In this document: piece by piece, positions 55,760 to 64,000 of the stretch
How the letters are laid out: every line of letters starts with the position of its first letter
Position numbering within the stretch: position 1 is the stretch's first letter
Source of the DNA: Nelumbo lutea
Taxonomy: Eukaryota; Streptophyta; Magnoliopsida; Proteales; Nelumbonaceae
NCBI GenBank assembly: GCA_022828595.1
Contig: JAKGHH010000002.1
Location: 107,815,254-107,879,253 of the forward strand
DNA length: 64,000 nucleotides
Direction of reading: 5' to 3'
Made by a program: the position numbers and the translations under genes
The notes under the pieces: generated by a model
The model's database searches: none
What the model was told of the DNA's origin: nothing
What the model saw: the letters and a program-made list of their open reading frames with translations, nothing else

Positions 55760-56655
55760 CAATATGGGTCAAATGTATGGTGCATTCTTATGCAAAGTGC
55801 TACAATAACGAGAGGACGTATTGTGAAAAATGAATTATTATATAAATAGACCAATGTCTTTAACGCAATTGATTGAAACTTTGATAGATTCTAATTTGAC
55901 TTAATTGTCTATATAATGACCCTCCTTACATTAAATTGGGTTGCACTCCAAAGGAGTCAATACAATCTTATTAGGCTAGGAACGGGACTGAAAGCAGATT
56001 TGATCACCGGGTTAAGAGTTGAATTGATTAATTTGCTTCAAATAAAAAAAAAATGAAAAAGTGATTCAAAATTGTCCTATAAAACTTGTTTGCATAAAGA
56101 AAAGCTTAATAGGAGTGCTTATACTTTTAAGCACTTATTTTAGGCCAAGACAACACCAATAAGCACTCATAAAATAAGGCTGAATAAGTACATTATTTAG
56201 GAAATAAGTGCATTTTGAATAAGCTCAAAACTTTGGCTCAGTGATTTTGAAAAAAAAAATGTTTATTACGTTTTTGGCCCGTCTTAATCGATAACATAAT
56301 TTTCAAAATACCTATATTACCCTCATTTGAAAGAAATGATTTTCCACCAAACACTCATAAGTCATAAATGCTTATTAAGATAAGCACTTATTTACCCAAT
56401 AAATACTCACAAAGATTACTTAGAGATCACAAGGCCAATATGGTGAAGAAATCATTAACCCAAAATTGATTTTTAGCTGCCATTTTCAACTCAAATGATC
56501 CAATTTTAACAACACTACACCATTCCAATCGGATCGGGCAAAAGGAAATTGAAACTTGATCCTTCAGAAGTCACCGCTTTTTTATAGATTAAATACTTTC
56601 TCAACCAAGCACATTCTTTGTGGTCACCACCACCACCTACATCCTCAAGCTAACT
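55760..56655. other. Unassigned intergenic DNA
   Basis: 56.10-56.41 kb has inverted AATAAGCACT/AGTGCTTAT words and may be an old foldback MITE (AAAAGCTTAATAGGAGTGCT). No clean ends. Confidence 0.35.
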
Positions 56656-56659
56656 GCAG

Positions 56660-56800
56660 GAATCGTGTTTTCTATTCTATTTTATTTAATGCCATATATA
56701 CCGTGAAACTATGAGTGTTAAATAGATGTCCTCTTTTTTTTTTTTTTTTTTTTCTTTTCTTTTCCCTACCCCTTGTCTTTTTAACCCCTTCAACATTGTA
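56660..56800 (-). mobile_element. RTE-type LINE 3' remnant (-)
   Basis: On - : TVYMALNKIE, parallel to [10 protein letters not shown] and [10 protein letters not shown] of the two other RTE copies, with a long T-run at 56730-56752. Confidence 0.5.
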
Positions 56801-56938
56801 CCAATTAATTTGTTTGTACTATTGGTTGTTAGTTTGGCTAAGTTGGGAAAGAGTACAAAACTTTGTATTTTTTTATTATTTTGTATATATTTGCATTGTA
56901 CATATTACTTTGTACTAGCAAAAAGATGTTGCAAAACA

Positions 56939-57372
56939 TAGGGGTGGATTCGAGCCAAGCTGAACCAAGCCAAACATTTGGACATTTGAGTATGGATCAC
57001 CAGAAAACATGAGGCTCGAGCTCAGTTCGAGCTAGAGAGTTGAGCTCGAGTTCTTTTCGACTCAAAAGCCCAAACTCGACTGTGAGCCAAGCCTTCTATA
57101 AAATTAAAAAAATATATAATATATATTTTTTATTTTATATAAACAAATTTAAGAATTATAAAAACTAGTTACTATTATATACATAAAAACAAAAATTATT
57201 ATATATATAATATTTTTATTATATATAAGACTCACAATCCTTACAAATTAAGCTATATTGGGCTCGATGATCTCAGTTTGACTAGAAAATAAGATTGTAT
57301 TAGGCTCAAGTTTGACTCGAAAATCAGTTTAGATCAAACTGAGTTGAGCTTTTCAAAAACTCATAAAAGACC
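56939..57372. mobile_element. hAT-like MITE, family D, perfect 8-bp TSD
   Basis: Starts TAGGGGTGGATTCGAGCC; the right end is worn. GCAAAACA on both sides (56931-56938, 57373-57380). Confidence 0.78.
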
Positions 57373-57382
57373 GCAAAACAGT

Positions 57383-57442
57383 ATTCACTAAGCCGGCCCC
57401 ATATAGTTGGGATAAGGCATTAAGGTGTGGATGATGATGATA
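57383..57442 (+). mobile_element. RTE-type LINE tail
   Basis: GGCCCCATATAGTTGGGATA, AGGCATTAAG and (GAT)n match the tail of the 14.5-kb RTE LINE (CCCCACATAGTTGGGATAAG). Confidence 0.65.
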
Positions 57443-57451
57443 AACTATAGG

Positions 57452-57762
57452 GTAGGTTTTAAAACCGAACCGGACAACGAATTGGAACTGGTCAGGGGTC
57501 CAGTTCCCGGTTTGAATGGTTCAACTGTTTGAATAGAATGGATGGCCCATTCTGACAAAAAAATAAAAATAAGTAAATAAGTAAAAAGACCAAAACCATT
57601 GGATGGTTTGAATGATTCGACCACCCCGATCAGTATTATACTAACCAAATCAACAGTTTTTTAGCGAAATAACAATTTTAGGGTAAAACAAAGCCAATCA
57701 CCTGATTGATTCTCAGTTTTTCCGATCTGACCATCCGGTTTAATTCAGTTTTAAAAACCATG
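57452..57762. mobile_element. hAT-like MITE, family A
   Basis: GTAGGTTTTAAAACCG and CAGTTTTAAAAACCATG ends, with the family A interior. No matching TSD. Confidence 0.7.
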
Positions 57763-57769
57763 CTTAAAA

Positions 57770-58240
57770 CCTGTAAAGATGCCTTGATGGGCTAGTTTCT
57801 TAAAGTGGTGCCAACAAGAAATAAGGTTGAAGAAGGTTGGCTACAACACCAGTACACCACAGCCGCACCGCACATTGGGAACATCTACCATGAAAGAAGA
57901 TATAAAGTATGAGAGCGGCTGCGGCTGTGGTCTTGTGGTGATGTTACGGTCAGCAGATCCAGACTATTGCCTTTCTTTATTTACTTTTTCTTTCAAACCA
58001 AACACAAAGATATAGCAAATCAGTAATGACAAAACATGGCGGGGATAGCAGTGTTAGGTTTTGAATTGGGTGGGCTTATCCAAGTGGTCAATCCTAATCC
58101 AATCAATAGTGAAATTGGACTTAAAACCCAAACCCTAACTCCAATCCAACCGTCATCCTGTGCCCCCAATCCAATCTAACTTTTTTGAGTAGGGTCTGGA
58201 AAAACCCTTCCAAATTGCATCCCTAGATGAAATGCATATA
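57770..58240. other. Unassigned intergenic DNA
   Basis: Nothing recognised. Confidence 0.3.
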
Positions 58241-58248
58241 TTTGCAAT

Positions 58249-58487
58249 CAATGATCAAAAATTCGATATGTATTGGCTTGTATCAGTTGATATGTATTAT
58301 ATTGGTGCCTTTTTAATATGTTTTTATAGGAGGTATTTCGGGCCGATGAGTGGTTCAGCGGATATATTGGCTTTAAACCGGCCTCTCTAAACCAGTTTCG
58401 AAAAAAAAAAAAACATAAAAAGACAGTACCGATACAGGCCGATATACCCTACCAGCATATCGCTGTGTATCAATATTTTAAACCTTG
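58249..58487. mobile_element. hAT-like MITE, family B, perfect 8-bp TSD
   Basis: CAATGATCAAAAATTCG and TATTTTAAACCTTG ends. TTTGCAAT on both sides (58241-58248, 58488-58495). Confidence 0.85.
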
Positions 58488-58602
58488 TTTGCAATGAAAT
58501 AAATTACTGATGTGGTTGTAGATGAATCAATCATAAGTTAATTTGGCATTGTTAAATCAAGTGATTGGGATGCATATGGACAAAATATATTTTGTTCCAT
58601 GG

Positions 58603-59115
58603 TTTTTGAACCGTCATTGACCCAGATGGTTGGACCATTAAACCCGAAAACCATCTAGGCAACATGTTGCATTTCACCCCCAAATCGCTCCTTTGTCAAA
58701 AACCCATGGTTTTTAAAACCGAATAAGTGATTGAACCGGTCAAGGGTCTGGTTACCAGGTCAAATAGTCCGACCGTTCAAAATGAAGCTCTGCCCATTTT
58801 CACAAAAAATAAAAAAAATCAATAAAAAAATAGTCAAAACCGTTTGAACGATTTGAACGGTTAACCGCCCGATTCAGTGGTTCACTGAACAAAATCAATG
58901 GTTTTGGGGGGAAATCCAGTTTTTGAGGAAAACAGAACCGGTACCTAACTGATTCCCGATTTTTTCGGTCCGATCGTCCGGTCCTGTCCAATTTTGAAAA
59001 CCATGCAAAAACCATTGACTTGATAAGTGACCCACTAACTCAGGTGGTCAAACAATTGACCTCTTAGACCCAAATAATAGTTTTATGATCTTTTTTTTTT
59101 TATTTTGTAAATGCA
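58603..59115. mobile_element. Family A MITE split by a second family A copy
   Basis: CATGGTTTTTGAACCGTC at left. The sequence to 58704 and again from 59006 aligns with the copy at 59.54-59.85 kb once the inner element is removed. The right end is truncated near a T-run. Confidence 0.75.
58705..59005. mobile_element. hAT-like MITE, family A, nested, perfect 8-bp TSD
   Basis: CATGGTTTTTAAAACCG and CAATTTTGAAAACCATG ends. CAAAAACC on both sides (58697-58704, 59006-59013). Confidence 0.9.
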
Positions 59116-59538
59116 ATTTGTGGACCAGAGAAGTAATTTGCATCGCTACTTTTTTCTGGGTGGCTTGGTTTGGTTGGCGGAAAGAAAAGCAAAAGTGATC
59201 TCCGTCTAAATTGATGTTGCAAAAAGCTCCACCTAAATATTAACAATCATATGTTGTCAAACAGTAGATACTAGATATGCAGCCCAATAAAACAACTATA
59301 TTATGTAGATGTATACGTCCAAAGAAGGACCACTGGACCAGGATTCAACATCAGTGACAAATACCGTGTTGTACCCCAACTTTGAAATGTATTTGAAAAG
59401 CTTCATAATACAAGGTTTTGCAGAACAAATACGTACAAAATAGTACAAAATATAAGGTTTTGTATTCTATATATTTGTATTTGTATTCTTTTTAAATATA
59501 AATATGTAGAGTGCAAACCTTGCACTTTGTATTATTTT

Positions 59539-59845
59539 CAACCTTTTCAAACCGTTGTTGACCCAAATGGTCAGACTGTTTGGCCCAGAAACCTTCCAGG
59601 CAACCAGTTCTGTTTTACCCAAAACCCAAAATCTAGTAAAAAACCATTGAAAAAGTCAACAAATTGTTGCTCAGGCAGTCGAACCATTGACCTGTCAACC
59701 CGTTCAACGGTTTTTTATTGTTTTTTAATTATGTTTTAATTTTTATGTCAGAATTGGTCATCTATTTGAATTGGACGGTTGGACCATTGACCCAAAAACC
59801 ATTGGCCAAAATGGTTCCATTTCCGGGTCATTTTTTAAAACATTG
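59539..59845. mobile_element. hAT-like MITE, family A, perfect 8-bp TSD
   Basis: CAACCTTTTCAAACCG and TTTTTTAAAACATTG ends. ATTATTTT on both sides (59531-59538, 59846-59853). 307 bp. Confidence 0.85.
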
Positions 59846-59953
59846 ATTATTTTGTATGCTTTTGCACTGCACATATTTGTATTTATATTCTTTCCAAATT
59901 GAGCTTACAAATTTGCATTTGTACTCCTTTCAAATTGAGCCGTAGGCTCCATT

Positions 59954-60054
59954 TGGAAGGAGTACAAATACAAATATGTAGACTGCAAAACCTTATATTT
60001 TGTATTATTTTGTATAGATTTGTACAATTCATATTTGTATTTGTACTCCTTCCA
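59954..60054. mobile_element. Foldback MITE with perfect 25-bp inverted ends
   Basis: Left 25 bases (TGGAAGGAGTACAAATACAA onward) are the exact inverse of the right 25 (ending TGTACTCCTTCCA). Total 101 bp. Confidence 0.8.
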
Positions 60055-60201
60055 TGCCAAGTCTTAGTGACAAATACCTAAAAAAGGGCCCAGATTCCTT
60101 TCCCACAAAACTCTGCACGACCCCAAAACACTTGACATCCACTCACACAAAGGGAGTATCTCCCACACATGTGTGTTAAAATCATGGAAGATGTTTCCAA
60201 T

Positions 60202-60642
60202 TAGACATGTTCATGGGCAAGCCCGTGCCCAACTTTTTTACGGCCAGGCTTGGGCTTTCTCAAAACATCATGGCCCAAGCCCAACTTGGTACTATATATT
60301 AAATAATAAAAAATTATTTAATTTAATAAAAAATATATATTCTATATTTTTCTTTGTTCTTCTTTTTTTTATCCAACTAATGAGATATTTATTATTTTTG
60401 AGTTTAGGAGGTTTTAATGTAAATAAAACACTTTTTTATTGAATAAAAAAGAAAAAAAATTATTTTCAAATTTTTGTCCAAGCTCGGGCTCGGGCCCAGG
60501 CCCAGGCTTTGGGCTTTATATGACGACCAGGCTCGAGATCAAGACCTAGGCCCAATAATCGAGCCGGGCTTGGCTTGGGCTTAAGTGTATTCTATTGATA
60601 CATATACAAAGCCTAACCCGGTTTGGCCCATGAACAGGTCTA
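60202..60642. mobile_element. hAT-like MITE, family C
   Basis: TAGACATGTTCATGGGCAAG and GGCCCATGAACAGGTCTA are inverted repeats. Flanks TTTCCAAT and TTTCCGGT match 6 of 8. Confidence 0.8.
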
Positions 60643-60659
60643 TTTCCGGTGTATGGGTG

Positions 60660-61029
60660 GACGCCATGAATTCAGGTTCAATCATCACAAAACTAATTTT
60701 GTAAATAGATGTTTCAAATGAAAAAAGAAAAAGTAAAGGATTATTTGGCAAGTCATTTTGGAAAAGCTATATTTGGAGCAGCATAAAGCCCGTTTGGTTT
60801 AGGTGTGTATTTCTATGCATTTTCCATGCAAAGACAAATAAATAAAAAATGTAAAAACTAAATTTAAAACTTCTCAAAAATCAAACGGAAAAAGACAAAA
60901 TTGCAATTTATCGGACTTGGAAATAGACAACAAACCGTATAAAAAGACGCATTAAATGGAGCCTAATAAATGCTCCAAATGAGGGCTGTATGAATTTTAT
61001 GACAATTGACTAACCCTATTCTTTAAATT
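60660..61029. other. Unassigned; possible MITE at 60786-60989
   Basis: AGCCCGTTTGG at left and CCAAATGAGGGCT at right are short imperfect inverses. No TSD. Confidence 0.3.
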
Positions 61030-62044
61030 CATACACACGAGGCACACGTGATGTATGAATTTTTTTCAAAACCCAATTTTCCTCTTCGTCCCTCTCCCCG
61101 AAGACAGCTACAGTCTGCAACTGTTCCACTCCCTGTTTTTCTGCCGCCGTTACCACCACTGTCGTCGTCTGTATCCGACCACTTTCGCCGGCGACTTCTT
61201 CTTCACCCTCTTCCTTTCCCTCTCTCTCTCTCCATCGAACTGAAACAATGACCGAAAACTTCATTATTCACCTTCATCTCCATCTAAGGGGAGAACAATG
61301 ATCTGCAGCAACGAAACCGACGGGGATTTCTAGTAAGGGAGGCTCCAAGCGGAGGAAGAGAGGGAACAGTGTACCCAACTCAATCGAGGCTGATCTCGGT
61401 GACTGGGATGATGCCGGCGAGAGGGAACGGCGGCCAGAGAACGAAGGGGAGGGAGGCAGCGGTGACGAGCTCCGAGTGCATGGAGGGAGCCTATCGCCGG
61501 TGTTGCAACGAGCTCTGAGTGCGACAGCTGTGCCGAGAGGGAGAGGTGACGAGCTCCGAGTGCGTGGAGGGAGCCCTTCATCCGTGCTGCAACGAGCTCT
61601 AAGTGCGACGACTATGCCGAGAGGGAGCGGTGACGAGCCCTTCGTTGCTGTGTAGCAGCGGCAAAGGGATCCCTCCTCTCTTTCTCTCTTCCTCCCCTTC
61701 GTTGTCTCTCTCGCACCTGTTTCATCACCGCCGGCGGTGATGAAAACGGGGCGAGAGGGAACGGGGAAGAGAGAGAACGAAGGGGACGAAAGGGAGAGAG
61801 GCGACGAGCTCCGAGTGTGTGGAGGGAGCCCTTCGTCGGTGCTGCAAAGAGCTCTGAGTGCGACGGCTGTGCCGAGAGGGAGCGGCGACGAGCCCATCGT
61901 TGCCGTTGCAGCAGCGGCGAAGGGCTCCCTCCTCTCTTTCTCTCTTCCTCCCCGTTGCAGCAGCGGCGGTGATGAAAACGGGGCGAGAGAGACAATGAAG
62001 GGGAGCGGCGGGGAAGGAGGGGCTATCGAACTGCAACGAGCACT
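61030..62044. repeat. GC-rich tandem repeat with 84-bp unit and 255-bp higher-order unit
   Basis: Units start at 61464, 61548 and 61632 (84-bp spacing) and again at 61803 and 61887 (84 bp). The block from 61548 repeats at 61803 (255 bp), and includes a GAAAACGGGGCGAGAG motif found twice. As 84 is a multiple of 3, all frames stay open, which explains overlapping 83- to 207-codon frames here. None shows a known domain. It directly abuts the copia pol end. The left part (61030-61460) is GC-rich and not clearly tandem. Confidence 0.8.
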
Positions 62045-64000
62045 CGGAGTGAATTGATAAGATCATCAACTACTTGCTCATTGGTCCCACAATGCTTCAT
62101 TACTATTGTTCTTTCGGCAACCAAATTTTGGATGAAATGATAGCGGATGTCAATGTGCTTTGTTTTGACGTGGAAAGTTGGATTTTTTGCCATATAATTG
62201 TTGTATTGTTGTCACAAAACACTAGTTGCATTTTCTTGAACTTGGCAAAAATCAGCTAATAATCTCCTTAGCCAAATTGCTTGACAAACTGATGTCGTTG
62301 CAATGACATAGCGGGAAGTGTTTTTTCTATCATCCAAACAACATGCTCAATCGCTGTCATTAAAACCCAAAAGTTTGAAATCTGATACTTTTGAATACCA
62401 AATTCCAAAACCAATAGCCAAACAACATAATGAAGGATCCTCTTTCCTGCCCCGAGGTGATGCATTGTTGGGCTATGCATAAATCAAGAAACAACGCTGA
62501 CAGGGAATGCTATATTAGGCCTTGTGTGAGACAAGTAGTTCAAACCACCAACCATACTTCTAAAATACCTCGCACTCGCCATTCCGGTGCCATCAATAGT
62601 TACGAGTGTCTCATTTACATTCATGGGAGTTGAAGTTATTTTACAGTTTAACATATTGAACATTTTCAACAAATCATTAGCATATCTTCTTTGAGAAATA
62701 AAAATCCCAGCTGCACTTTGGTTCACCTCCAAACCAAGAAAATAATGCAACAAACCCAAATCAGACATCTTGAAATTTTTCATCATGCAAGACTTAAATT
62801 CCTTAACAAGAGACTCACAAGACCCCATAAAATTGTGTCGTCAACATAAAGATACACCATAAAAAATTCAGAGTTACCTCGTTTCTTCACATAAAGCGTT
62901 GGTTCATTTATACTCCTTTCAAATCCATTCTCCTGAAAGTAGGAGCCGATCTTGCTATACCAAGCTCGTGGGGATTCCTTTAGGCCATATAAAGCCTTCT
63001 TTAACCTATAAACTTTGCTGTCATCGCCACTAACAAAACCTTCAGGTTGAGAAACATACACCTCTTCATCTCGTTCTCCATTCAAAAAGGCAGATTTCAC
63101 ATCAAACTCGTACACAACCCAATTTAATTGTGCAACCAAGGCTAGAATGGTTCTTACCATTTCAAAGCGAGCATCCAGAGAAAGATTTCTTCAAAGTCAA
63201 CACCTTGCTGCTGAGAGTACCCTTTCGCCACCAACCGAACTTTGTGTTTCTGTATAATACCGTTAGCATGATACTTTGTTCTGTACACCCACTTGAGCTC
63301 AATAACATTCTTGCCTTATGGTAGATTGATCAACTTCCAAGTTTCATTTCTTTCAATAGCCGATATCTCTTCTTTCATTGCATCCTACCAAATTTGACTT
63401 TCTGGAGCTTCATCATAACAAGTGGGGTCAAAAACATACAAAGCAATGCTACATGAAGTATAAATATCCCTCAATGATCGGAATTTTCTTGGAGGTGTTT
63501 CACTAAAAGAACTTGAAGATGAGGACTACAAGTTTGTTGGAGTATATGCCCTATTGTTGCTGGAGGGAAATGAGTGAATGGTTGAACTGTTGCTACCAGC
63601 ATATGGACTAGCTGGTTCTGGAGGTTCTGTCACAGGGGTTATACTAGCATCTTCTGTAACTTGAGAGGTGTTGCATTGTCGTTCTTCCAGGCCCAAGTTT
63701 CTTCTTCGTTGAACTTAACATCCCTGCTTATAATTACTTTGCCACTCACAAATTTATACAACCTATATGCTTTGGATTGAGGGCTATAGCCAACAAAAAT
63801 GCATTTTTTTTTAATTTTTCATTAAGTTTGTTGTAGGTTGGAGAAATAACCAAGGCATAAGCTATCTAAAAATTTTTAAGTGGCTTACCTACGGCTTCCT
63901 GCCCTTCCAAGTTTCATATGGGGTCCGATTCATGACAACCATTATAGGTGAGATATTGAGAAGGTATACTGTTGTTGCCACTGCTTCTGCCCAGAACTGA
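62045..64000 (-). pseudogene. Decayed Ty1/copia pol (integrase end, RT, RNase H), cut by the window edge
   Basis: Reading on - from 64000, the C-terminal end of the integrase core appears first (WAEAV..., TPYETW). The reverse transcriptase follows, with KWVY, RLVAKGYSQQQGVDFEE, VYEFDVKSAFLNG, ALYGLKESPRAWY and the catalytic YVDD (YLYVDDTIL). Then come a frameshifted RT end (SDLGLLHYFLGLEV) and a partial RNase H (IWLRRLLADF, NPTFHVKTKHIDIRYHFI). The order integrase then RT then RNase H is diagnostic of copia. In-frame stops and several frameshifts show that it is dead. The pol frame ends about 62050, where a GC-rich tandem repeat starts. Its 5' part (gag, protease, LTR) lies beyond the window. 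Confidence 0.9.

Larger units (their letters stand above)
59395..60060. repeat. Cluster of palindromic TACAAATACAAATATG units
   Basis: Repeated words AAATACAAATATGTAGACTG, TTATATTTTGTATTATTTTG and their inverses. It looks like two or three related foldback units, one split by the 59539-59845 MITE. A further trace lies at 56.85-56.92 kb. Confidence 0.6.

Noticed and set aside
61274..62069. Arg/Ser-rich repeated proteins on -
   Set aside because: All frames stay open because the repeat is 84 bp; no start context, no domain, no evidence of selection.
62430..62633. Small + frame
   Set aside because: Antisense of the copia RT/RNase H remnant.

Overview
This is nuclear DNA of a flowering plant. 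The evidence is three spliced plant gene families with GT-AG introns, plant-type LINEs, tRNA-derived SINEs, copia and gypsy-like LTR debris, and many small hAT-like elements with 8-bp target duplications. The species cannot be named from the sequence. The very long repeat-filled introns suggest a repeat-rich, possibly woody, lineage (inference).

Three genes can be supported. (1) An EMSY-LIKE (EML) histone-reader gene on + , ATG 1727 to stop 24459, has ten coding exons that join in frame to 494 residues. Introns 1 (7.7 kb) and 6 (12.2 kb) are filled with transposon debris. (2) A small alpha/beta hydrolase on - , 32029 to 25186, has two exons, 223 residues and a 6.2-kb intron, and is convergent with EML (726 bp between stop codons). 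(3) A SANT/Myb-like plus bromodomain nuclear protein on - , 49730 to 46302, has three exons and 726 residues. Its bromodomain lacks the usual acetyl-lysine-binding Asn. The three genes show no sign of a shared pathway; two are likely chromatin proteins.

The rest is mobile DNA. 0-1 kb: hAT-like element, then the EML promoter. 2-23 kb (EML introns): 5'-truncated LINE pieces carrying zf-RVT and RNase H remnants, two RTE-type LINE tails, SINEs, hAT-like MITEs, a 216-bp tandem array, a degenerate longer array and an A+T-only island. 25.5-31.7 kb: hydrolase intron with LINE and SINE pieces. 32-46 kb: gene-free, with MITEs, LTR ends, a gypsy-like LTR and a minisatellite. 50-61 kb: gene-free, with LTR debris, A+T-only tracts and a dense cluster of MITEs. 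61.0-62.05 kb: a GC-rich 84-bp tandem repeat. 62.05-64 kb: a decayed copia pol that runs off the right edge.

The best result is a set of datable nested insertions with visible target-site duplications (for example LINE containing SINE containing MITE at 13.6-14.6 kb). Five hAT-like MITE families can be defined from terminal repeats plus 8-bp duplications. I found no convincing new multi-gene system.
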